Positions 42,129 to 51,466 of a stretch of 64,000 bases of DNA are shown one piece after another. The position numbers and the translations under genes were made by a program. Source of the DNA: an uncultured Flavobacteriaceae bacterium. Its GTDB lineage: Bacteria; Bacteroidota; Bacteroidia; Flavobacteriales; Flavobacteriaceae. Under the pieces are notes generated by a model. That model ran no database searches. It was given only the letters and a program-made list of their open reading frames with translations, and was not told the origin of the DNA. The first letter of the stretch is position 1. Each line of letters begins with the position of its first letter. The stretch covers positions 186,001 to 250,000 of the forward strand of contig CANNBV010000004.1 of NCBI GenBank assembly GCA_947502975.1, in the 5' to 3' direction.

Positions 42129-42965
42129 ATGAAACCAATTCTTGAACCTATACATCTTGGACAACACCAAAGCATTACTGGTTTTATTTATGAAAAAACC
42201 AATTTTGAGACGCCTTGGCATTTTCATCCTCAGCATGAGCTTACTTATATTGAAGAAAGCTATGGCACCAAATTTATTGGCGATTATGTAGGGCCTTATA
42301 AGCCTGGACAATTGGTACTATTGCGTTCTAAATTGCCACATTGTTGGAAAAATGAGATTCATGAAAACAGAAAAGCAAAGTCTTTAGTCGTGCAATGGAA
42401 CAAAGGTATTTTTACTCATGTTCCCGAATTAGCTCCTGTTTTTAATATGCTTAAAACTGCTTCAAAAGGGATTATTTTCAACACAAAAGAAGTAGCGCCT
42501 TTAATTCCAAAATTTAAAGCTTTGGTAGCTTTAGAAGGACATGAATTATATGTAAGCTTATTGTCACTTCTGGTTGATTTATCTGGATGTGAACACAATA
42601 CATTATCAGAAGCGAGTTTTATAGATGACTTACCTTCAGAATACGGTAAGCGTATTGCCAAAGTACATGACTTTGTAGAAATGTATTATAGTCAAAAGAT
42701 TTATTTAAAAGAAGTCGCAGATTTAGTTAATATGAGTGAACAGTCGTTTTCACGATTTTTCAACAAAATGATGGGACGCTCTTTTTTTACGTTTTTGAAT
42801 GAATACAGAATAAATATTGCCACGCGTATGTTAATAGATTCTGACGATACTGTATCTCAAATTGGATTTGCTTGTGGATATGAATCATTACCATTCTTTT
42901 TTAAAAAATTTGGTGAAATGCATCATATGTCTCCCGCAAAGTACAGAAAAAAGCACACGGTTTAA
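42129..42965 (+). CDS. AraC-family transcriptional regulator
   Basis: 278 residues. The N-terminal cupin-like sensor (FETPWHFHPQHELTYIEE, GPYKPGQLVLLRSKLPHCW) would bind a sugar or other small ligand. The C-terminal double helix-turn-helix (about 178-278) includes YLKEVADLVNMSEQSFSRFF and the family signature QIGFACGYESLPFFFKKFGE. It is divergent from the P450 operon and probably controls it in response to the substrate. Confidence 0.92.
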   Translation: MKPILEPIHLGQHQSITGFIYEKTNFETPWHFHPQHELTYIEESYGTKFIGDYVGPYKPGQLVLLRSKLPHCWKNEIHENRKAKSLVVQWNKGIFTHVPELAPVFNMLKTASKGIIFNTKEVAPLIPKFKALVALEGHELYVSLLSLLVDLSGCEHNTLSEASFIDDLPSEYGKRIAKVHDFVEMYYSQKIYLKEVADLVNMSEQSFSRFFNKMMGRSFFTFLNEYRINIATRMLIDSDDTVSQIGFACGYESLPFFFKKFGEMHHMSPAKYRKKHTV

Positions 42966-43002
42966 AGCAAAGTATATTTCCATATAATTCAGAAAATCAA
43001 CG

Positions 43003-43010
43003 TATTTTTG
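43003..43010 (+). promoter_or_regulatory. Candidate -7 promoter element of sua5 (TATTTTTG)
   Basis: TATTTTTG fits TAnnTTTG, 17 bases before the start codon. No clear -33 element. Confidence 0.4.
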
Positions 43011-43027
43011 CAGCGTTTTTTTAATTC

Positions 43028-43990
43028 ATGTCAATCATATCAACAGACATATCAAAAGCAGTAACTATTCTCAACAATGAGGAATTGGTTGCTATTCCTA
43101 CGGAAACAGTGTATGGTTTAGCTGGGAATATTTTTAGCGAAAAAGCTGTAAAAGCTATTTTTAAAACTAAAGAACGCCCTTTTTTTAATCCGCTTATTGT
43201 ACATATTCCTAATTTAGAATACTTAACAAATGTAGTTAGTCATGTACCAGAAAAAGCACGATTATTGGCTGAGGCTTTTTGGCCTGGGTCATTAACTTTA
43301 GTGTTGCCAAAGAAAAATACTATTCCAGATATAATTACAGCTGGAAAAAGCACCGTAGCTGTGCGTATTCCTAATCATCCATTAAGCTTAGAGCTTTTAA
43401 AGCAACTAGATTTTCCGCTTGCTGCTCCTAGTGCTAATCCGTTTAATCGTATCAGTCCAACAACAGCACAACACGTCGCCTCCTATTTTAAAGATAAAAT
43501 TGATATGGTTTTAGACGGCGGCTCTTGTAAAAATGGTATAGAATCTACTATTATTGGCTTTGAAAACGATGATCCTATTATATACCGATTGGGTGCTATA
43601 GCTGTAGAACAAATAGAAGCTGTGATTGGTAAAATAAAGGTGAAGAATAAAAAAGCGACAAGCCCAGATGCGCCCGGTATGTTGGATAAACATTATGCTC
43701 CACGAACACTTACAGTTTTGTCTAATAATATTCTTGAAGACCTTAAAACATATTCGGATAAACGTATCGGCGTTTTGAGTTTTTCATCTTCTTTTGAAGG
43801 TGATAATATCCAACATCAAATTATACTTTCAGAAGAACAAAATTTAAACGAAGCTGCTTCAAAATTATATGATGCACTTCATGAATTAGATAGTCTAAAA
43901 TTAGATATTATTATTGCTGAAGTTTTTCCAGATTTTGGTTTGGGCAAATCTATCAATGATCGATTACAGCGTGCAGCTTTTTCTTCTTAA
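43028..43990 (+). CDS. sua5: L-threonylcarbamoyladenylate synthase (Sua5/TsaC)
   Basis: 320 residues. The YrdC domain has VAIPTETVYGLAGN, KERPFFNPLIVH and LAAPSANPFNRISPTTAQHV; the C-terminal extension (about 215-320, beginning SPDAPGMLDKHYAPRT) is the Sua5 domain, so this is the long form. It makes threonylcarbamoyl-AMP from threonine, bicarbonate and ATP for the t6A tRNA modification at position 37. Confidence 0.95.
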   Translation: MSIISTDISKAVTILNNEELVAIPTETVYGLAGNIFSEKAVKAIFKTKERPFFNPLIVHIPNLEYLTNVVSHVPEKARLLAEAFWPGSLTLVLPKKNTIPDIITAGKSTVAVRIPNHPLSLELLKQLDFPLAAPSANPFNRISPTTAQHVASYFKDKIDMVLDGGSCKNGIESTIIGFENDDPIIYRLGAIAVEQIEAVIGKIKVKNKKATSPDAPGMLDKHYAPRTLTVLSNNILEDLKTYSDKRIGVLSFSSSFEGDNIQHQIILSEEQNLNEAASKLYDALHELDSLKLDIIIAEVFPDFGLGKSINDRLQRAAFSS

Positions 43991-44097
43991 TCGAAAAAAA
44001 CACTTGTCAATATTTCCTTTTTTTCACTGTAAACCTTTAAGAATAGTAAGAAATCAATGATTGTAACGACATCTTTAATGTTGTTATCGAAAAAGTC

Positions 44098-45069
44098 ATG
44101 ATTTTACAAAGGTTCTCTTTAGTAATATTAATGCTTTGTGCTTTTTACCTAAATGCACAAACCTGCTGTTCTGGCGGTATTCCTTTATCAAATAACATTG
44201 GTATGTCTGTGGAAGAAAAAGGCACACTACAATTAAGTCTTAACTATGATCACAACAATCTTAATACATTAAACAATGGTACAGAACGATTAAATGATAA
44301 CTCTAGATTAAGAATTACCCATTCTATTCTGTTAAATGCAAGCTACGCCATCACTAATAATTTATCTGTAGAAACGCTTCTAACTTGGGTGAACCAACGC
44401 AGAAATATTTCTCAATTTGGCAATGAAAATCTTGATAAAACATCTGGAACTGGTGATGGCTTAGTACTGCTCAAATATAATTTTAAAAATACCATAGGAA
44501 AGCATAGTAATTTCGAACTAGGTTTAGGTACCAAAATACCGTTAGGATCTTCAACAGAAACTAACAGCCAAGGTATTACGTTAAATGCCGATTTACAACC
44601 TGGCAGTAACGCTTGGGATATTGTGTATTTTCTTTCTGCATCAAAACAACCAAACTTTAGACCTTCCATGACTATTTCTGGAAGAGTGATTTTTAGAAAC
44701 ACTGGTACTAATGATACGTATTTGAATAATTCCAGCTATAAATTTGGGAATGAAATTCAAGCTTTTATTGGAGTTGCAGATCAGATTTCATTATTTAAAA
44801 CTATAGCCACGCCAAGTATTTCATTAAAATATCGTGATGCAGATTTAGATCAAATTGATGGTTTTGATTTAGATAATACTGGTGGAAACTGGTTATTTAT
44901 TATTCCTGATTTCTCTCTAAACATCAACTCTAAACTCACGTTTTCTACTAGAATAGAATTGCCATTGTATAGTAATGTAGATGGCACTCAACTCACACCC
45001 ACATACCGTCTTACAAGCGGCTTTTTATTCAAACTAAAACCCAAACCAAAATTGTTGAATCTTAAATAA
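44098..45069 (+). CDS. Outer-membrane beta-barrel-like protein
   Basis: 323 residues with a signal peptide (LVILMLCAFYLNAQ) and CCSGG at the mature start. The rest alternates short beta strands (LQLSLNYDHNNL, FELGLGTKIPLGSS, SISLKYRDADL, LTFSTRIELPLYSN) as in outer-membrane barrels. The stop is 7 bases before a DUF3179 lipoprotein gene, so the two are co-transcribed. No precise family. Confidence 0.7.
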   Translation: MILQRFSLVILMLCAFYLNAQTCCSGGIPLSNNIGMSVEEKGTLQLSLNYDHNNLNTLNNGTERLNDNSRLRITHSILLNASYAITNNLSVETLLTWVNQRRNISQFGNENLDKTSGTGDGLVLLKYNFKNTIGKHSNFELGLGTKIPLGSSTETNSQGITLNADLQPGSNAWDIVYFLSASKQPNFRPSMTISGRVIFRNTGTNDTYLNNSSYKFGNEIQAFIGVADQISLFKTIATPSISLKYRDADLDQIDGFDLDNTGGNWLFIIPDFSLNINSKLTFSTRIELPLYSNVDGTQLTPTYRLTSGFLFKLKPKPKLLNLK

Positions 45070-45075
45070 AATATT

Positions 45076-46134
45076 ATGAAAAATTACATACTACTGTTTT
45101 CGCTTTTTATGCTATTATCGTGTAGTACAACCAGTGATAGCGTTGGAACTAATCCGGGAGATGTGTTTACAGAATGGAATATCCCTGTAGATCAAATAAG
45201 GGACGGTGGCCCTGGAAAAGATGGTATTCCATCCATAGATAATCCTCAATTTATAAATGCAAACGATGCTACTTTTTTAAGTGAAAATGATTTAATAGTT
45301 GGTATTGTCCAAAATGGTGAAGCCAGAGCTTATCCACACATTATTTTAGATTGGCATGAAGTTATAAATGATGAAATAAACGGTTCCTTTTTCACGTTGA
45401 ATTATTGCCCACTAACAGGTACAGCATTTGCCTGGGAAAGTGCCTCAAATAATGAAAGAACAACATTTGGAGTTTCTGGTTTATTGTATAACGCAAACCT
45501 TATTATGTATGATAGAAACACAGATAGCAATTGGTCACAACTTCAATTAGAATGTGTTAATGGTGTATTAATTAATGAAAAACCAAAATTATATAGTGTT
45601 ATAGAAACCGATTGGAATACTTGGCAATCACTTTATCCAAACACTCAAGTACTAAGTTTAGAAACTGGATTTTCAAGAAATTATGGTGTATCTCCTTATG
45701 GCGATTATGCTACAAATAACAACCGTTTTATTTTTAGACCAGAAATCACCAATCCCGCATTACCAAATAAAGAACGCATTTATGCTATTATAGATGGAGA
45801 TAAATCTAAAGTATATCAATTTTCTGATTTTAGTAATGGCAAAGCCATTGTGGATAGTTTTAATAACAAAGACTATTTAATTTATGGCAATTCTGATTTA
45901 ATTTATGGCTTTGAGTTAGAAGGAGACTACTCTAATTTAACGTTTGAAGTGAATTCAGATAATAATTCTGAAGTATTCTTTACAGACAATGAGAACAATA
46001 AATGGTCGGTTTTTGGAAAGGCTATTGAAGGACCAAGAACAGGTGAGTCTCTAACTCCAGTAAAATCGGTGATGAGCTATTGGTTTGCGATTGCAGCTTT
46101 TTATCCAAATCCAGAAATATATGCTGCGCCTTAA
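45076..46134 (+). CDS. DUF3179-domain lipoprotein
   Basis: 352 residues with a lipoprotein signal (YILLFSLFMLLSCSTTSDS). The DUF3179 signature is clear: DGGPGKDGIPSIDNPQF near the start, ENDLIVGIVQNGEARAYP, LTGTAFAWE, then LYNANLIMYDRNTDSNWSQ. Biochemical function of the family is unknown. It is paired with the barrel protein upstream. Confidence 0.88.
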   Translation: MKNYILLFSLFMLLSCSTTSDSVGTNPGDVFTEWNIPVDQIRDGGPGKDGIPSIDNPQFINANDATFLSENDLIVGIVQNGEARAYPHIILDWHEVINDEINGSFFTLNYCPLTGTAFAWESASNNERTTFGVSGLLYNANLIMYDRNTDSNWSQLQLECVNGVLINEKPKLYSVIETDWNTWQSLYPNTQVLSLETGFSRNYGVSPYGDYATNNNRFIFRPEITNPALPNKERIYAIIDGDKSKVYQFSDFSNGKAIVDSFNNKDYLIYGNSDLIYGFELEGDYSNLTFEVNSDNNSEVFFTDNENNKWSVFGKAIEGPRTGESLTPVKSVMSYWFAIAAFYPNPEIYAAP

Positions 46135-46230
46135 GAGAGGTGTCTTTAATTAAACTGTGCGTTTTATGAAATAATGATGACATTTTTTCATGATGTCGAT
46201 GTATTGATAACTAATCAAACATAAATCATC

Positions 46231-47439
46231 ATGAAAATATATTTCAAAACGTTTTTAATCGGTTTCATATTATTTTTTTCTTTAGTAAGTAGTGCTCAAA
46301 TAGACTATTATAATCCAACACATCTTTCTGGTTTGTTTTATGGGCAACCCTCAAGTGCAAGAGCAACAGGCATGGGCTTAACCACTATTACTTTAGATGG
46401 TATTGAGAATGCATTTTATAATCCCGCAACTATTGGTTTAACAAAAGAAAAACTAAATGTCCATCTAAATTATGCTTTAGGTAGTCCTGTGTACAAAGGC
46501 AGTCAATACCCTTTTTTAGGAGTTTCTTATCGTATCAATAAAAAACTTATAGTTGGTTTGAGTAATTTAAACTGGTGGGATGAAAAAAACTCACCATGGA
46601 GTACAAGAATAGGTGGCTTTAATGAAAGTGTTGAAAAAAGAAGTGCTTCGGCGTATACACTAAGTGCAGCTTACACTATTATTCCAGGCCTACAATTTGG
46701 GGTTTCTGGCAACTATCTCATAGGACGATTTGTAGATAATAATGTAACTAGCTCAGACTTTATATTGTCTGCAGGTGCTATTTACACAAAAGAAGTAGAT
46801 ATTATTAAAGCTAAGAACATTTCAAACCAACGCATCAGATTCGCTGGTAGTTTGGTAAACGCTCTTATGAAAAACAGAATAGAGCAAACCTATCTTGATA
46901 ATTTAAATTATCGAGACTTACCTATTCATTTATCTTTTGGAGCTGCATATAAAGCAACAGTAGCAATACAACCAAATTTCACTGAAGGCAAAGGCTTTTT
47001 TAGAGGTGCGCCAAAAACTTTAGATTTAGCGGTTCATTTACAATACCGAGATGTTCTTGCTGGCCCAAAAGAAACTATACAGAATACAAATCATGAATAT
47101 AACTCTGCTTTTGGTATTGGTACTGAAGCTTGGTTTATGGATTTAATAGCATTACGTTTAGGATATTATCGTGAAAAACGACCTGTGGGAGATGACAAAC
47201 TTGAAGGTATTTGGGCTACAGGTCACAAAAAGGGTATAACTTGGGGATTTGGTGTAAACTTACCACTGAATAGATTAACCAATGGAAGTCTTCCATTTAA
47301 TAGTGAAATAAATTTTGTGACCAGTAGAATTTTAGACACCTATGCAGATAACTATACACCTCCCGCTTATTTTACTGATAGAACGTTTTTATTTTCAGTT
47401 GGCATAAACCTAAAATTTGTAGCTAAAACCCAAAACTAA
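46231..47439 (+). CDS. PorV/PorQ-like outer-membrane protein
   Basis: 402 residues with a signal peptide (FLIGFILFFSLVSSAQ). SARATGMGLTTITLDGIENAFYNPATIGL is the N-terminal signature of the FadL-fold PorV/UPF0164-like barrels found across Bacteroidota. Strand-rich C-terminal half ending in LFSVGINLKFVAK, a plausible barrel-closing strand. A link to type IX secretion is possible but not shown. Confidence 0.75.
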   Translation: MKIYFKTFLIGFILFFSLVSSAQIDYYNPTHLSGLFYGQPSSARATGMGLTTITLDGIENAFYNPATIGLTKEKLNVHLNYALGSPVYKGSQYPFLGVSYRINKKLIVGLSNLNWWDEKNSPWSTRIGGFNESVEKRSASAYTLSAAYTIIPGLQFGVSGNYLIGRFVDNNVTSSDFILSAGAIYTKEVDIIKAKNISNQRIRFAGSLVNALMKNRIEQTYLDNLNYRDLPIHLSFGAAYKATVAIQPNFTEGKGFFRGAPKTLDLAVHLQYRDVLAGPKETIQNTNHEYNSAFGIGTEAWFMDLIALRLGYYREKRPVGDDKLEGIWATGHKKGITWGFGVNLPLNRLTNGSLPFNSEINFVTSRILDTYADNYTPPAYFTDRTFLFSVGINLKFVAKTQN

Positions 47440-47467
47440 TTTATCATAATGTTTTTAGTTTGGTTAA

Positions 47468-47510
47468 GCCCAATCTATTTGTAAAATTACATTACAGATG
47501 ATTGGGTTTT
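47468..47510 (+). terminator. Terminator hairpin after the PorV-like gene
   Basis: CCCAATC (47469-47475) pairs with GATTGGG (47500-47506), followed by TTTTT. The loop is long. Confidence 0.6.
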
Positions 47511-47572
47511 TATATCTGATTTTCAACTAAAAAAACGACCAGCTTATTTATCTAAAATAATACCCCGCACTA

Positions 47573-47603
47573 TTTGCTAATCAAATATTTAATCGTAAAT
47601 TTG
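47573..47603 (+). promoter_or_regulatory. Bacteroidota housekeeping promoter of rplM (TTTG-N19-TAAATTTG)
   Basis: TTTG at 47573-47576 and TAAATTTG at 47596-47603 are separated by 19 bases, the spacing of the Bacteroidota sigma-A promoter. It lies 47 bases before the start of rplM and is the clearest promoter in the window. Confidence 0.72.
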
Positions 47604-47650
47604 CAAACTCTTTTTGAAAGAGGAATGTTTAATCAGAAAAATAAATAAGT

Positions 47651-48106
47651 GTGGACACATTAAGCTACAAAACGATTTCGGCTAACAAAGCTACTGTAGA
47701 TAAGCAGTGGGTTGTTGTTGATGCTGAAAATCAAGCGCTTGGTCGTTTAGCTTCTAAAGTTGCAAAACTTTTAAGAGGTAAGCACAAGCCAAACTTCACA
47801 CCACACGTTGATTGCGGAGATAACGTTATTGTTATCAATGCTGAAAAAATCAACTTATCTGGAAACAAGTGGAACGATAAAACATACATTCGTCACACGG
47901 GTTACCCAGGAGGTCAAAGAAGTTTAACTGCTACCGAGTTATTTGGAAAAAATCCTGCTCGCGTTGTAGAAAAATCAGTAAAAGGAATGCTGCCTAAAAA
48001 CAAATTAGGTGCAGCTTTATTCCGTAACCTAACAGTTGTTGTTGGTACTGAGCACAAACACGAAGCTCAAAAGCCAAAAGCAATTAATTTAAATGAATTC
48101 AAATAA
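47651..48106 (+). CDS. rplM: 50S ribosomal protein L13 (GTG start)
   Basis: 151 residues. [37 protein letters not shown] is the standard Bacteroidota L13 N-terminus; HTGYPGGQ and GMLPKNKLG follow. The start is GTG, fixed by the conserved first residues. rpsI begins directly after the stop. Confidence 0.97.
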   Translation: MDTLSYKTISANKATVDKQWVVVDAENQALGRLASKVAKLLRGKHKPNFTPHVDCGDNVIVINAEKINLSGNKWNDKTYIRHTGYPGGQRSLTATELFGKNPARVVEKSVKGMLPKNKLGAALFRNLTVVVGTEHKHEAQKPKAINLNEFK

Positions 48107-48493
48107 ATGGATGTAATTCACAAAATCGGCCGTAGAAAGACGGCTGTTGCTCGTGCCTATGTTTCTAAAGGAAAAGGAAACATTACGATTAACAAAAAAG
48201 ACTTAACCGATTACTTTACAACTGGTACGTTACAGTACAAAGTAAAGCAACCATTGGTTTTGACTAACAATGACGGCAACTTTGATATTACAGTAAATGT
48301 ATATGGCGGTGGTATCACTGGTCAAGCAGAAGCTGTACGTTTAGCATTATCTCGCGCTATGTGCGAAGTTGATGCTGAAAACAGAGGTATCCTAAAGCCA
48401 GAAGGTTTATTAACCAGAGATCCAAGAATGGTGGAGCGTAAGAAATTCGGTCAGAAGAAAGCGCGTAAGAAATTCCAGTTCTCTAAACGTTAA
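48107..48493 (+). CDS. rpsI: 30S ribosomal protein S9
   Basis: 128 residues. IGRRKTAVARAYVSKGKGNITIN at the start, then GGGITGQAEAVRLALSRA, and the invariant basic end KKFGQKKARKKFQFSKR that reaches the P-site tRNA. The start codon follows the rplM stop without a gap. Confidence 0.98.
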   Translation: MDVIHKIGRRKTAVARAYVSKGKGNITINKKDLTDYFTTGTLQYKVKQPLVLTNNDGNFDITVNVYGGGITGQAEAVRLALSRAMCEVDAENRGILKPEGLLTRDPRMVERKKFGQKKARKKFQFSKR

Positions 48494-48506
48494 TATTATC
48501 TTATTC

Positions 48507-48563
48507 GAAGTTTATTTGGACTGTCACACTGAGCGCAGTCGAAGTGTCTTTCAAATAAACTTC
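48507..48563. repeat. Hairpin element between rpsI and rpsB
   Basis: GAAGTTTATTTG (48507-48518) is a perfect 12-bp complement of CAAATAAACTTC (48552-48563). Inside is GTCACACTGAGCGCAGTCGA, a word common in flavobacterial intergenic repeats. A second small hairpin TCCCGAT/ATCGGGA lies at 48625-48645. No terminator-like T-run follows. Confidence 0.7.
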
Positions 48564-48734
48564 AAATTTTAAATCAAAAGTTTCTGAAATAAATTCAGAA
48601 TTAATTAAAAACCAGTTATTGTTGTCCCGATGTTTACTATCGGGATTTAGTTTAGCATCTAAATGGTTAAGGCGAATTTTTAAAAATGACCACTTAATCA
48701 TTGCTAATTCAACAGAACGTAAACTATTACAAAA

Positions 48735-49508
48735 ATGGCAGTAGAAGTTAAAGAACTACTAGAAGCAGGTGTACACTTCGGACACCTTACACGTAAGTGG
48801 GATCCAAATATGGCACCTTACGTTTATATGGAGCGCAATGGCATCCATATCATCAACCTTTACAAAACAGCAGCTAAAATTGATGAAGCTGGAGCGGCAT
48901 TAGCAAAAATTGCAGCATCAGGTCGTAAAATTTTATTTGTTGCTACTAAAAAACAAGCAAAAGATATTGTTGCTGAAAAAGCAAGTGCTATCAACATGCC
49001 TTACATCACTGAAAGATGGCCAGGTGGTATGTTAACTAACTTTGTTACTATCAGAAAAGCTGTTAAGAAAATGGCTGCTATTGATAGAATGAAGAAGGAT
49101 GGTACTTTCATGACACTATCTAAAAAAGAGCGTTTACAAGTAGATCGTTTAAGAGCTAAATTAGAAAAGAACTTAGGTTCTATTAGTGATATGACGCGTT
49201 TACCAGGTGCTTTGTTTGTTGTAGATATTAAGCGTGAGCATATCGCGATTAAAGAAGCTCAAAAATTAAACATTCCAATTTTTGCAATGGTAGATACTAA
49301 CTCTGACCCACGTCAAGTTGATTATGTAATCCCTGCAAATGATGATGCTTCTAAATCGATAAACAAGATTTTAACTCACGTTACTGATGCTGTAGCAGGA
49401 GGTTTATCAGAACGTAAAGCAGAAAAAGAAGCTGCAGCTGCTGAAAAAGAAGCTCCTAAAGCAGAAGCTAAGAAAGCAACAGCAGTAGTAGCCGAAGAAG
49501 AAGAATAA
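48735..49508 (+). CDS. rpsB: 30S ribosomal protein S2
   Basis: 257 residues. LLEAGVHFGHLTRKWDPNMAPYVY, TERWPGGMLTNF, and LPGALFVVDIKREHIAIKEAQKLNIPIFAMVDTNSDP are invariant S2 motifs. The C-terminus is an alanine/glutamate/lysine-rich tail. Followed by a hairpin and tsf, the usual S2-EF-Ts pair. Confidence 0.98.
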   Translation: MAVEVKELLEAGVHFGHLTRKWDPNMAPYVYMERNGIHIINLYKTAAKIDEAGAALAKIAASGRKILFVATKKQAKDIVAEKASAINMPYITERWPGGMLTNFVTIRKAVKKMAAIDRMKKDGTFMTLSKKERLQVDRLRAKLEKNLGSISDMTRLPGALFVVDIKREHIAIKEAQKLNIPIFAMVDTNSDPRQVDYVIPANDDASKSINKILTHVTDAVAGGLSERKAEKEAAAAEKEAPKAEAKKATAVVAEEEE

Positions 49509-49529
49509 ATAACAGTATTAAAACATAAT

Positions 49530-49576
49530 TAAGTCGTTTGATTCTTTCTCTTTTGAAATAAATTAAACGACTTTTT
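49530..49576 (+). terminator. Hairpin between rpsB and tsf
   Basis: AAGTCGTTT (49530-49538) pairs with AAACGACTT (49564-49572), followed by TTTT. Probably a partial terminator or attenuator inside the operon. Confidence 0.6.
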
Positions 49577-49600
49577 TCAATTTCAAAACATATTTAAGTT

Positions 49601-50566
49601 ATGGTAAAAGTAACAGCCCAAGAGGTAAATAAATTAAGACAAGCTACAGGTGCAGGTATGATGGACTGCAAAAAAGCTTTAGTTGAAGCTGAAGGAGATT
49701 TTGATAAAGCTATCGAAATCCTTCGCAAAAAAGGACAAAAAGTTGCAGCTAAAAGAGCAGATAGAGAATCTAGTGAAGGTGCTGCTGTAGCAAAAGTAAA
49801 TGCTGACAATACTGTTGGTGTTGCTATTGTTTTAGGTTGTGAAACTGACTTTGTTGGTAAAAATGAAAACTTTTTAGCATTAGCGAGTCAACTAGGAGAT
49901 ATTGCTTTAACGACATCTTCTAAAGAAGAATTTTTGGCTGCTGATTTCGGTGGAATGTCTGTTGCTGATAAATTAGTTGAACAAACTGGTGTTATTGGTG
50001 AAAAATTAGATATTAACGCTTTTGAAAAAGTAGAAGCTGCTTATGTTGGTTCTTACGTTCATATCAATAAAATTGCTGCAATCGTTGGTTTTTCTAGCGT
50101 AGTAGATAATATTGAAGCTTTAGGTAAAGATGTAGCAATGCAAATTGCTTCTATGGGAGCAACTACATTATCTTACAAAGATTTTGACCCTGCTTATGTT
50201 GCCTCTGAAACTGAAGCAAGAATTGCTGTAATTGAGAAAGAAAACATTGAATTAGGGCGTTTAGGTAAAACACTTAAAAATGTTCCTCAGTTTATTTCTC
50301 AAGCGCAATTAACTCCTGAAGTTATAGCGAAAGCTGAAGAAGATGCGAAAGCAGAATTAAAAGCTGAAGGTAAGCCAGAACAAATTTGGGATAGAATTTT
50401 ACCTGGTAAAATGCAACGTTTTGTTTCTGACAACACCACTTTAGATCAAGAGCAGTGTTTATTAAACCAAAACTTCATTAAAGATGAGAAGAAAACTGTT
50501 GAAGCTTATGTTTCTTCTTATGGTGAGGTAGAAATTACTGGATTCAAGAGAGTTACTTTAGGGTAA
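49601..50566 (+). CDS. tsf: Translation elongation factor Ts
   Basis: 321 residues. The UBA-like N-terminus VNKLRQATGAGMMDCKKALVEAEGDFDKAIEILRKKG and the core CETDFVGKNENF (TDFV contacts EF-Tu) are conserved, with two dimerisation-like subdomains following. It exchanges GDP for GTP on EF-Tu. Confidence 0.98.
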   Translation: MVKVTAQEVNKLRQATGAGMMDCKKALVEAEGDFDKAIEILRKKGQKVAAKRADRESSEGAAVAKVNADNTVGVAIVLGCETDFVGKNENFLALASQLGDIALTTSSKEEFLAADFGGMSVADKLVEQTGVIGEKLDINAFEKVEAAYVGSYVHINKIAAIVGFSSVVDNIEALGKDVAMQIASMGATTLSYKDFDPAYVASETEARIAVIEKENIELGRLGKTLKNVPQFISQAQLTPEVIAKAEEDAKAELKAEGKPEQIWDRILPGKMQRFVSDNTTLDQEQCLLNQNFIKDEKKTVEAYVSSYGEVEITGFKRVTLG

Positions 50567-50602
50567 ACGAATTCCTGTGAATACAGGAATCTTAAACATA
50601 CA

Positions 50603-50636
50603 AAACCACTGTTCAAAATTGAATGGTGGTTTTTTT
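50603..50636 (+). terminator. Intrinsic terminator after tsf
   Basis: AAACCAC (50603-50609) pairs with GTGGTTT (50626-50632) and is followed by TTTT. Confidence 0.75.
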
Positions 50637-50684
50637 ATATCTAAAATCAAAAGAACATTAGATTTAAGAAATAAAAAAATTATG

Positions 50685-50692
50685 TAGTTTTG
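50685..50692 (+). promoter_or_regulatory. Candidate -7 promoter element of pyrH (TAGTTTTG)
   Basis: TAGTTTTG fits TAnnTTTG and lies 19 bases before the start, after the tsf terminator, so pyrH-frr is probably transcribed separately. Confidence 0.45.
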
Positions 50693-50711
50693 CTAAACTT
50701 CAAAAGTTACC

Positions 50712-51419
50712 ATGAAATACAAAAGAATACTCCTCAAACTATCAGGCGAAGCCTTAATGGGAAGCCGACAATATGGGATAGACCCAGAACGTTTAGCAGA
50801 ATATGCGCAAGACATTAAAACTATTACCGATAAAGGCGTTCAAGTAGCCATAGTTATTGGTGGCGGAAACATTTTTAGAGGTGTTTCTGGCGCAAGCAAT
50901 GGCATGGATCGCGTACAAGGTGATCATATGGGTATGCTGGCAACAGTTATAAATGGTCTGGCCTTGCAAAGTGCTTTAGAAGATGCTGATATCCCTACGC
51001 GCTTGCAAACTGCGATAAAAATCAATGAAGTAGCAGAACCATTTATCAGAAGAAAAGCGATGCGCCATCTAGATAAAGGACGTGTAGTAATTTTTGGTGG
51101 TGGCACTGGAAATCCTTATTTTACCACAGATTCGGCTGCTGTGTTACGCGCCATTGAGATTGAAGCGGATGTGATTTTAAAGGGTACTCGTGTAGATGGT
51201 ATTTATAATGCAGATCCTGAAAAAGATAGTAATGCTGTAAAATTCGATTCGATTTCTTTTGATGAAGTATTGAAAAAAGGATTAAAAGTGATGGATACCA
51301 CGGCATTTACTTTAAGTCAAGAAAACGAATTGCCAATTATTGTTTTTGATATGAATACTCCTGGTAATCTACTGAAAGTTATTTCTGGTGAACCAATTGG
51401 TACAGAAGTGAATATTTAA
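50712..51419 (+). CDS. pyrH: UMP kinase
   Basis: 235 residues. [22 protein letters not shown], and [33 protein letters not shown] are diagnostic of the bacterial hexameric UMP kinase (amino acid kinase fold). It converts UMP to UDP with ATP. frr follows after 47 bases. Confidence 0.98.
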   Translation: MKYKRILLKLSGEALMGSRQYGIDPERLAEYAQDIKTITDKGVQVAIVIGGGNIFRGVSGASNGMDRVQGDHMGMLATVINGLALQSALEDADIPTRLQTAIKINEVAEPFIRRKAMRHLDKGRVVIFGGGTGNPYFTTDSAAVLRAIEIEADVILKGTRVDGIYNADPEKDSNAVKFDSISFDEVLKKGLKVMDTTAFTLSQENELPIIVFDMNTPGNLLKVISGEPIGTEVNI

Positions 51420-51466
51420 ATTTGGCGCAATTTTTGAATCTTTATTGATAATTAAATTTTTAAAAA

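Noticed and set aside
48501-48701. 66-codon minus-strand frame between rpsI and rpsB.
   Set aside because: It is made up of the two hairpin repeats; no protein-like composition.
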